DNA from: Sulfurovum sp.
GTDB lineage: Bacteria; Campylobacterota; Campylobacteria; Campylobacterales; Sulfurovaceae
Reading direction: 5' to 3'
Length of the DNA stretch: 64,000 nucleotides
NCBI GenBank assembly: GCA_027068485.1
Contig: JAMOSB010000027.1
Span: forward strand, 48,984 to 112,983
Part shown: positions 9,545-16,988 of the stretch, piece by piece
Numbering within the stretch: position 1 is the stretch's first letter
Layout of the letters: the number at the start of each line of letters is the position of its first letter
Notes under the pieces: generated by a model
The model's database searches: none
Told to the model about the DNA's origin: nothing
The model's input: the letters and a program-made list of their open reading frames with translations, nothing else
Made by a program: the position numbers and the translations under genes

Positions 9545-12419
9545 TATGCCCCTTTGGTAATTTTTCTTCTGCTAGAGGGATTTGGATACAAAAGCACGCC
9601 CCCTCTGGGGTATTGGATACAGATAAGATACCACCACAATGCTCTTCAATAATCGTCTTGGACATATAGAGTCCTAGCCCCATACCATCCTTCTTACTTT
9701 TGGTTGAGAAGTATGGATCAAATATTCTATCAAGTATCTCCTTAGGTACACCCCCACCATTATCATACACCTCGAGGGTGGCATACTCCGCTTCATCATA
9801 GGTCACAACCCTAATGTAGGGATCTGCCACCCTCTTCTCAATCAGAATATCTTCCGCATTTTTCAGAAGGTTTAGTATCACCTGTCGCAGCTCATTGGGG
9901 TAGGTACTCACCCGCTTATGAGAGTGGCACTCTACTTTGAGGGTGATGTTACAGTTGGCTATCGAAGTAGCGATGATATCCATCGCCCCTTTGACGACAG
10001 TAGCATACTCCACTTCAACACACGCCTTATCCTCTTTGTAGAACTCTCGAAAATCATCAATCGTGGTACTAAGATACTGAGAAAAGCTCCCTATCTTCTC
10101 TAGCTTCTGTGTAAAATAACTCGGCTCATACTTCTCTAACATCACCTTCAAACTTAAATCACTCGCAGTAGCAGAGATCGCGGTGAGCGGTTGTCGCCAC
10201 TGATGGGCTATCATACTAATCATCTCTCCCATCTGAGCGAGCTTTGTTTGATGAAACATCGCCTTATCTTTCTCACGGTTCTTTACCACCTCCTCTTTGA
10301 TCTTTCGTTTGAGGTGGGTATTGAGTGATCGTAGCTCATTTTGAGTCTTCTTAAGTTTGCTTAGATCAATGGTCGTTGAGATACGGATGCGTTTGGCACG
10401 ATCGATATAGATCCCCTTGATGAGTGCGGGGAATGTCGTCCCATCTTTGCGTCGCATCTGAGCACGATAGGGTTGAGCATCCCCTTGTATCTTCTCTTTG
10501 ACCAGTGATCTTGAGTGGCTAGAGACAAACTCCAATATCCCAACCCCACGCATCTCCTCATGTGAATGATAGCCAAAGAGCTTAAGGGCTTGAGGGTTAG
10601 CATCTTGTACCCGTCCATCCTTAAAGACAATCACCCCCTCAATGGTGGAGTTGATGAGTTTTTGTAGCTTTTTATTATTCTCTCGTAGCAAGACAACAAA
10701 CCCCAAAATCACAATCAGAAGAAGTAAGAATCCCCCTACAATCTGCCAAATCAACTGGTAGTTACGATGCTCTTCTATCGTGACACTATACCAGTGGTTT
10801 AAGATCGCCTCTCTCTCTTTGATGGAGGTCATCTCTAGTGCTTTATCAAGGATAGAGAGGAGCAGAGGTTCACGGTTGCTCACCCCAAAGCTCCCCTCTA
10901 TAGGATGTGCTATCGCCTTACCCATAATCTTCAAACAACCACTATACTCCTTGGCTATTTTCGAACTTGCCGTATAGGCAAACGACACATAGGCGAAGAT
11001 CTCCCCACTCTCTACCTTTTGATAGGGGTGATCGGCTATTGAGACTATCTGAAGTGAGGGATAGAGTGTCTGAAGATGCTTTCTGAGATTTTCAAACCCA
11101 TACTTGATCCCTATCTTCTGATTTTTGAGTGCCTCTAATCCTACGATATAGGGCTGATCGATCTTGGTCACAAAGACTAAGTTATCTTCTATATAGGAGG
11201 AGGTAGGGGTCAAAAAGGTGTAGTAGTTGGGTTTACGCATCGCTAGAAGATTCATATCACAGATACTATTTTTGAGCGATTTGAGTTGGAGTATCCAGTT
11301 ATCAGTCTCCACAAACTCCGCGTCTAACTCTACGGTACGAAGTATCAACTGGCTCATCTCCACCGCAGAGCCTGAGGCATTCCCCTTCTCACTATAGGAG
11401 AAGGGGTAGAAGGTTTTATCATAACAGATTCGTACCGTTTTTTTCTCACGGATATAGGCTTGCTCTTGGGCTGTCAAGAGACGCATCACCCCTTTGTTGG
11501 GGTGATAGATAAATCTATCAAGGGTTGAAAGTGGATAGTAGACCCCTTTGATAAGATTGATAATCTGAGCAATACTCTTAACCTTCTCTCGATCAAACTG
11601 ACCAAAGTTTATCCCAAATCCACTAAGCTCTTGAAGGGTGTTGGCTTCATAGATCAGTGCCTCTTTGGTCTTGGAGAGGGTGTTGTAGTCTTGGTAGATA
11701 CGATCGATACTCTCTTGCTTATGGTGCCACACATACTCCCACCCCCGTTTGGTTGCTTCATAGAACCGCTTGACTCTATCGGGGTGTGCTTTGAGCATCG
11801 CTTGAGAGGTGAAGAGGATATCGCCATACGCTTCAAAACCGTAGTTTTTAGGGACAAAGTAGTCTACCTCTAGATTTTGCATCTTGGCAAGGTAGGGTTC
11901 ATTGGAGATATAGGCGATCATCATATCCACCTTTCCCTCTTTGAGTTGTTTGAGGTCAAATATCGGGGGGGTCGCCTCATAGACAATCCCATTACTCTTA
12001 AGCATCGTCTGAATCGCAATCCCCTCCAACCCTTTGGAGAGAGAGAGTCTCCTTCCATTGATATCTTTGAGTGTTTTGATACCTGCGGAGCGAAGCCCCA
12101 TCAAGATAAAGGGGCTGTTTTGGAAGATAGGCATCAATCCCACAACCGCCTTACCTTGAAGGGCATCATAGATCAACGCAGAGTCACTGATACCAAAATC
12201 ACTCTTGGCATGGAGTACCTCATCGGTGATATTGATCCCCTCTTCAAACTCCTTAAAGGTGACATCTAACCCCGCCTCACGATAGAAGCCCTTCTCTTTT
12301 GCCATGATAAATCCCGCAAACTGAAACTGATATTTCCATTTTAGCTGTAGGGAGACTGGCTCTAGTACCTCTGCGTGTAGTAGCATACTAAGCATAAGAA
12401 GTAGTATTAGCTTACCCAT
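9528..12419 (-). CDS. Histidine kinase fused to two periplasmic substrate-binding domains
   Basis: This 963-residue sensor begins with a signal peptide. It then carries an NMT1/SsuA-type binding domain (about 20-240; PVSLQLKWKYQFQFAGF and KEKGFYREAGL are typical) and a second SBP_bac_3-type domain (about 315-545). A membrane segment follows near 555-580, then a PAS domain, a coiled coil and a kinase core of the HWRQP class with H739. HATPase motifs include NELRQVILNLLKNAEDIL and GMGLGLYMSK. The layout suggests direct sensing of one or two small solutes in the periplasm. Its kinase core closely matches that of the next gene upstream. ATG 12419 overlaps that gene's stop (TAATG). Confidence 0.92.
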   Translation of the reverse strand: MGKLILLLMLSMLLHAEVLEPVSLQLKWKYQFQFAGFIMAKEKGFYREAGLDVTFKEFEEGINITDEVLHAKSDFGISDSALIYDALQGKAVVGLMPIFQNSPFILMGLRSAGIKTLKDINGRRLSLSKGLEGIAIQTMLKSNGIVYEATPPIFDLKQLKEGKVDMMIAYISNEPYLAKMQNLEVDYFVPKNYGFEAYGDILFTSQAMLKAHPDRVKRFYEATKRGWEYVWHHKQESIDRIYQDYNTLSKTKEALIYEANTLQELSGFGINFGQFDREKVKSIAQIINLIKGVYYPLSTLDRFIYHPNKGVMRLLTAQEQAYIREKKTVRICYDKTFYPFSYSEKGNASGSAVEMSQLILRTVELDAEFVETDNWILQLKSLKNSICDMNLLAMRKPNYYTFLTPTSSYIEDNLVFVTKIDQPYIVGLEALKNQKIGIKYGFENLRKHLQTLYPSLQIVSIADHPYQKVESGEIFAYVSFAYTASSKIAKEYSGCLKIMGKAIAHPIEGSFGVSNREPLLLSILDKALEMTSIKEREAILNHWYSVTIEEHRNYQLIWQIVGGFLLLLIVILGFVVLLRENNKKLQKLINSTIEGVIVFKDGRVQDANPQALKLFGYHSHEEMRGVGILEFVSSHSRSLVKEKIQGDAQPYRAQMRRKDGTTFPALIKGIYIDRAKRIRISTTIDLSKLKKTQNELRSLNTHLKRKIKEEVVKNREKDKAMFHQTKLAQMGEMISMIAHQWRQPLTAISATASDLSLKVMLEKYEPSYFTQKLEKIGSFSQYLSTTIDDFREFYKEDKACVEVEYATVVKGAMDIIATSIANCNITLKVECHSHKRVSTYPNELRQVILNLLKNAEDILIEKRVADPYIRVVTYDEAEYATLEVYDNGGGVPKEILDRIFDPYFSTKSKKDGMGLGLYMSKTIIEEHCGGILSVSNTPEGACFCIQIPLAEEKLPKGHNERDS

Positions 12420-13870
12420 TAGATACCCTTTGGAAGCCGTACTTTAAAGATCGCTCCCTCATCACTATTGGTCACACTCAGCTCACCACCACAATGCTCC
12501 TCAATAATTGTCTTGGACATATAGAGTCCCAACCCTGTACCATTTTTGTCTAGCTTGGTAGAGAAGTAGGGGTGAAAGATCTTCTCCATAATCTCAAGAG
12601 GGATTCCTCCACCATTGTCGGATACTTCTAGTGTCACAAAGCCAAACTCCTCATAGGTCTTGATAAGAATATAGGGTGCGATAACCTGCTTCTCTAATAG
12701 GATATCTTCCGCATTTTTGAGTAGATTGAGTACCACTTGCCGTAACTCATTGGGGTAGGTTGAGATCATCACATGACACTGGAAGTCGACTTTGAGGGTG
12801 ATATTGCGGTTGCTAATCGCCGTGGAGATGATATCTAATGCCCCCTTGACGACCGTCGAGTAGTCTATCGCAATACGCTCCTTATCCTCCTTGTAAAACT
12901 CCCGAAAATCATCAATTGTTGTACTGAGATGCTGAGAGAACTCCACTATCTTCTCTAACTTTTGGGTAAAGTACCCCACTTCATACTTCTCAAGCATCAC
13001 CTTAAAGATCAGATCATTGGCACTAGCCGATATCGCAGCAAGAGGCTGTCGCCACTGGTGGGCGATCATACTAATCATCTCTCCCATCTGAGCGAGTTTC
13101 GTCTGCTGAAGCATCGCCTTGTCCTTCTCTCGGTTTTTGGCAACCTCTACTTGTACCTTCTGAGCCAAGCGTTCATTAAAAGTCAAAAGCTCTCTAGAGC
13201 GTTTACTATCGATATAAGCAACCACAATAATCGCAAAGAAGACCACAATCCCCAAGAGGATAATCATCGCCAAGACACGATCAAGCTCCTCTAGGGAGTC
13301 GTTGATAAGGGTATGCCCTTGCATCGAGAAATCCACCACTAGCAGGGCTTGAGTCTGATTCTCCTTGACAATAGGCTTGATAAAAGTCATCCAAACCCCT
13401 TTGGCATCCTTCTGGGTGAAGTAGACCTCTTTTTGGGTCTGATAGGCTTCGATAAACTTACTTGGATTGAGCGGTTCGTAGAGCTCTTCAAACTCACTCC
13501 GCTCCTCCTCATCAATCGCCCCATCAAGTAGAAAGCGAAACCCTTTCCCCTCTTCGGGTCTATCAACTACATAGATATAGCGGTAGCGATCAGAGATAAA
13601 GAGCTGTAGACTCTTCTCTAGCTCATCACGGAGTATACTATCGTGCTTGAGGGTACTGTAGAGGTCGGAGAGGAGCGGTGTCTCAATCATACTAGAGATA
13701 TTTTTGGTGATATCATAGATATAGTTGATATAGATATCCTCCGTCGTCTCCTCGACAAAATCCCTCGTCTGCTTAAACGAGATATAGGTCGTCAAGTAGC
13801 CCAAGAGTACCAAAAATGCCAAACCATTAAAGAGATAATTAAATCTAAAAAACTTCAACTCTTTGATCAT
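12419..13870 (-). CDS. Membrane histidine kinase with periplasmic sensor domain
   Basis: This is a 483-residue classical sensor kinase. The first membrane segment is at about residues 12-32, a roughly 160-residue periplasmic domain follows, and the second segment is near 198-220. The kinase core has H271 in AHQWRQP and the ATP-binding motifs NELRQVVLNLLKNAEDIL and GTGLGLYMSK. The sensor domain may be of a dCache or single-Cache-like type, judging from size and a mixed alpha/beta look, but I cannot confirm this. Its C-terminal half is nearly the same as that of the binding-protein kinase downstream, so one arose by duplication. It overlaps its neighbours by 4 bases and 1 base. Confidence 0.9.
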   Translation of the reverse strand: MIKELKFFRFNYLFNGLAFLVLLGYLTTYISFKQTRDFVEETTEDIYINYIYDITKNISSMIETPLLSDLYSTLKHDSILRDELEKSLQLFISDRYRYIYVVDRPEEGKGFRFLLDGAIDEEERSEFEELYEPLNPSKFIEAYQTQKEVYFTQKDAKGVWMTFIKPIVKENQTQALLVVDFSMQGHTLINDSLEELDRVLAMIILLGIVVFFAIIVVAYIDSKRSRELLTFNERLAQKVQVEVAKNREKDKAMLQQTKLAQMGEMISMIAHQWRQPLAAISASANDLIFKVMLEKYEVGYFTQKLEKIVEFSQHLSTTIDDFREFYKEDKERIAIDYSTVVKGALDIISTAISNRNITLKVDFQCHVMISTYPNELRQVVLNLLKNAEDILLEKQVIAPYILIKTYEEFGFVTLEVSDNGGGIPLEIMEKIFHPYFSTKLDKNGTGLGLYMSKTIIEEHCGGELSVTNSDEGAIFKVRLPKGI

Positions 13871-14280
13871 TTGGCATACCGTTTGAGTGCGTTAGGGAGG
13901 GTGAGGTGATAGCGACGCATCACCTCTTCTCTAAATCGAATCTGAGGACGACCCTTCCGCCAATAGAACGCCCCAAAGCTATTGGGATTATCCTTGAATG
14001 CCTTATAGCTTGTTACAAAGAGTGGCTTCTCTTGACAGTTGACTTGAGGAAGATCCAACACTTTAGCTACGATGAGGATATGGGCTTTATGACACTGCTT
14101 CACCATCACAAACTTACGGCTATGCCTCAAGAGCTTAGAGACCTCACTATCTCCATATACCTTAATGGGTCGATGCTTGAAAATGGCAGGGATCACCTTC
14201 TCATAGAGTTTGAGTTCATAGTTGTCCCCTGCCCTCAATACCATACCAAAGAGGAGTAAAATCAAAAATATCTTATACAT
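13867..14280 (-). CDS. Small secreted protein between receptor and kinase
   Basis: This is a 137-residue protein with a signal peptide (about 17 residues ending in VLRA). The mature part includes an IKVYGDSEVSKLL stretch and a C-terminal GAFYWRKGRPQIRFREEV motif. The size, the export signal and the place between a TonB-receptor-like barrel and a kinase recall the YfiR/DUF4154-type periplasmic partners of membrane signalling proteins. I do not see enough similarity to name it so. A likely role is to link the state of the outer-membrane barrel to the kinase. Cysteines at two places (QCHKAH and NCQEKP) could form a disulfide. Confidence 0.75.
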   Translation of the reverse strand: MYKIFLILLLFGMVLRAGDNYELKLYEKVIPAIFKHRPIKVYGDSEVSKLLRHSRKFVMVKQCHKAHILIVAKVLDLPQVNCQEKPLFVTSYKAFKDNPNSFGAFYWRKGRPQIRFREEVMRRYHLTLPNALKRYAK

Positions 14281-16196
14281 TAGAAGGTGTACTCGATACT
14301 TAAGAGTAGCTTTCTATCGATAGGAGAGATACGCAAAGAACGCTCCTGTACGAGTGTCTCAGGGCTGATACGCAGATACTCTGAGACTTTAGCATTATCA
14401 AAAAGGTTGGTACCTTTAAGCGAGAGAGTCAGATCATCACTTTGATGATAGAGTACTCCCAAAGAGTAGTCATAACGATTTTCCTCCTCATAATCATCAC
14501 GATAGAAGATCACTTCATTAAAGAACTCAAAATTATCCAGTGTGGTAAAGTTTCTCAAAGTCATCGCATACTGAGTGAGAACATCCAAGACGGGTAGGTT
14601 ATTGATGGTATTGACACCAATAGAGAGTTCGAGCTTATCATAGGCTCCATAGGAGTTGGTGTAGCGTGTGAGTAGACTGGTGATATCAACCCCTTTACTA
14701 CAGACAGCAAGATGTCCCGTCTCATCTGGAAGAAGCTGATTGCGTAGTGCCATATAGCTCAAGATCACATCATACGCTTCTGCTCCATTGGTATATTTGA
14801 AGTTTTGGATATAGTTAGTCTGTTGAGACTTCTTGACATGCTTGGTAGGCTCACTAAGGTAGCCACTATTGACCAGATAGGGATCGATACTAAACTCGAT
14901 ATGGGAGATCGTCGTCTTGGAGACAAACTGCTCCTCCGTATAGGTGTACCCTACACGATAACTCAGAAGGTCATCATCTTGATTGGAGTAGTTGTTGCGT
15001 ACCTGAGCAAAAGAGACTCCCATGGTGATGATCTGATTATCCGCTAGGGCGTATTGGTTCTCTACAAAGAGTGTCGCGGTGGTCTGCTGATCGTGTCCCG
15101 AACGGGTACACTCTTGATCATTGATACGAATCGTATCATACTTAAAGTGCTTAAATCGGTACTTCGCCCCCAAAGAGAGCTTATTGTAGCGTGTATTGTG
15201 ATGATAGTTTGCCCCTACGGTATAGACCTCAGAGGTGGAGTCTGACTCTAGCTTATAGATCAGCTTCTGATCTGCAAAGGCATTGATGCGTTGGAGCAAC
15301 CGCTTATTGAGATCTTCAAAGTAGCTCTTGGAGTCGAAGCTATCAAAAGTAAAGAGCCAAGAGAAGTTCTTCACCTTTGTATCATACCCAAAGTGAAAGA
15401 AACGGTTATCAACACGCGACTCTTTAGGGGTAGCAAAGAGGCTCGCATCGACAAACCCATCACCCTTTTTCTGAATCATATCAAGGAGGATATGGTGATT
15501 CTCTTTGGTGAGTGTCCCCATAATATGCTGTGTTTGACTATCTCGTGAGAGGGTTGATCCTCGGTTGTAGTAGGTGGTTCGCTTATCATCAATCACATTA
15601 CCATAGGCGAAGTAGGACCAGTCACTATCGAGGGTACTCGTCGTATAGCCCGTAAGACTTTTTGTCCCATAGCTCCCATACCCTAACCGTACTTTACTCC
15701 CCTCATCTTTGGATGCCTCTTTGGTGTAGAGTTTGATAATCGTAAAGGCGGGTTCGGTAGAGAACTCATAGGTAGGACTCCCCGCATAGACCTCGATATG
15801 GTCGACAAAGTCAATATCCATATTGCCATAGACAATCAATCCACTCCCATAGAGTCCTGTACAGATCTCTTGGTTATCGATATAGATCTTGAGGTTGCTA
15901 CTCATATAGGGGATGACTGTTTGAAGACTATAGGGGTCGCTGATACCATAGTTGTTTTCATTGTAGCCAAAGGGGTAGGTCGATTTGAGCAGGTCTTTGA
16001 GGTTGTGGGCTTGCATACGGATGATATCTTCACGGGTATAGATATAGGAGATACCGCTATTTTCAAGCTTTGTCTTCTCACTCAAATCTGTTTTGCGTTC
16101 GATATCACTTAGGAGCATATCGATCCCCAACTCATCTGCGTGTAGTAGCCCAACACACAGCACCCCCCCTAACAGAAGCTTTTTACCTATGCTCAT
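14280..16196 (-). CDS. TonB-dependent-receptor-like outer-membrane barrel
   Basis: This is a 638-residue product with a signal peptide ending near LLHADE. A plug-like domain (about 40-170, with YIYTREDIIRMQAHNLKDLL) is followed by alternating beta strands and a final strand ending in F (LLLSIEYTF). These are the marks of a TonB-receptor fold. I see no clear TonB box before the plug, and the length is on the short side. The frame is open to a GTG at 16214, but GAGGAG lies five bases before ATG 16196, which decides the start. It heads the operon of small secreted protein, two kinases and hybrid kinase. It may therefore signal rather than only import. Confidence 0.85.
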   Translation of the reverse strand: MSIGKKLLLGGVLCVGLLHADELGIDMLLSDIERKTDLSEKTKLENSGISYIYTREDIIRMQAHNLKDLLKSTYPFGYNENNYGISDPYSLQTVIPYMSSNLKIYIDNQEICTGLYGSGLIVYGNMDIDFVDHIEVYAGSPTYEFSTEPAFTIIKLYTKEASKDEGSKVRLGYGSYGTKSLTGYTTSTLDSDWSYFAYGNVIDDKRTTYYNRGSTLSRDSQTQHIMGTLTKENHHILLDMIQKKGDGFVDASLFATPKESRVDNRFFHFGYDTKVKNFSWLFTFDSFDSKSYFEDLNKRLLQRINAFADQKLIYKLESDSTSEVYTVGANYHHNTRYNKLSLGAKYRFKHFKYDTIRINDQECTRSGHDQQTTATLFVENQYALADNQIITMGVSFAQVRNNYSNQDDDLLSYRVGYTYTEEQFVSKTTISHIEFSIDPYLVNSGYLSEPTKHVKKSQQTNYIQNFKYTNGAEAYDVILSYMALRNQLLPDETGHLAVCSKGVDITSLLTRYTNSYGAYDKLELSIGVNTINNLPVLDVLTQYAMTLRNFTTLDNFEFFNEVIFYRDDYEEENRYDYSLGVLYHQSDDLTLSLKGTNLFDNAKVSEYLRISPETLVQERSLRISPIDRKLLLSIEYTF

Positions 16197-16237
16197 CTCT
16201 TCTCCTCTTTGCACCCTATGCTACCCACACAGACAAC

Positions 16238-16281
16238 AACTTCTTTGAAGTTATTATACTTGAATGTGGTTAAAGATAACC
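16238..16281 (-). promoter_or_regulatory. Sensory-operon promoter with two flanking palindromes
   Basis: On the minus strand a consensus TATAAT lies at 16258-16253, about 57 bases before the ATG at 16196. A perfect palindrome AACTTC-TTT-GAAGTT (16238-16252) sits directly after it, over the expected transcription start. A second inverted repeat GGTTA-AAGA-TAACC (16268-16281) sits just upstream, where a -35 would be. This is the classic placement of operators. The binding protein is unknown. Confidence 0.55.
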
Positions 16282-16407
16282 CCGCGATACAAAAGCATAA
16301 AAAATTTTAAGAGAAATAACAATACCATAATAATTTTATGATAGAATAAATACTTATACAATAAAGCATCAGAGACGCAGACGGTGCAAATACTAAAGGT
16401 GATTTAT

Positions 16408-16971
16408 ATGCAAAGACCTACCCCAAAAGATCGACCCGTTATCCTCGACCCCAAGCAGTATATCGTAAGTAAAACCGATGCCAAAGGTATCATTACCTAC
16501 GGTAATGAGTACTTTGTAGAGATCTCTGGCTACTCTGAAGCGGAGCTGATTGGCAAGCCTCATAACCTTATCCGCCACCCTGATATGCCTAAAGTGATCT
16601 TCAAACTTATGTGGGAACGCATCCAAAATGACCAACCCATCATGGCACTGGTCAAAAATATGGCAAAAGATGGACGCTACTACTGGGTCGTCTCGGAGTT
16701 TGAAGCCAAGCGAAATAAACAGACCCAAGAGGTGATCAACTACACCGCCTTTCGTAAAGCCGCACCCAAAAAAGCCCTTCCCGAGATCGAATCTCTCTAC
16801 GCCAAACTACGAGAGATTGAGAAGCAGTCTGGAGTAGAGGGTTCCCAAAACTACCTTGAGGGGTACCTCGAAGACAAAGGGGTCTCGTATGATCAATATA
16901 TCAATAAACTCGTAGGCAATAAAGGACTCTTTAAGATCTTCTTTGGGGCGATGAAAAAACTCTTTGGATAA
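16408..16971 (+). CDS. CetB/Aer-like PAS-domain protein
   Basis: This is a 187-residue soluble protein with an N-terminal PAS domain (about 15-125). It contains the Aer-type signature IRHPDMP and the sequence NEYFVEISGYSEAELIGKPHN. In Aer and CetB this domain binds FAD and reports redox state to the chemotaxis system. There is no HAMP or methyl-accepting domain here, so it would need a partner such as CetA, and none is encoded nearby. The frame extends to a GTG at 16384, but AAAGGTG lies at the right distance from ATG 16408. The C-terminal 60 residues are a helical tail ending in a hydrophobic and basic stretch (LFKIFFGAMKKLFG). Confidence 0.85.
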   Translation: MQRPTPKDRPVILDPKQYIVSKTDAKGIITYGNEYFVEISGYSEAELIGKPHNLIRHPDMPKVIFKLMWERIQNDQPIMALVKNMAKDGRYYWVVSEFEAKRNKQTQEVINYTAFRKAAPKKALPEIESLYAKLREIEKQSGVEGSQNYLEGYLEDKGVSYDQYINKLVGNKGLFKIFFGAMKKLFG

Positions 16972-16988
16972 GCCTCTACACTAGCACA

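Noticed and set aside
11877..12269. 130-residue plus-strand frame opposite the binding-protein kinase
   Set aside because: Covered by a clear NMT1-type domain on the other strand.
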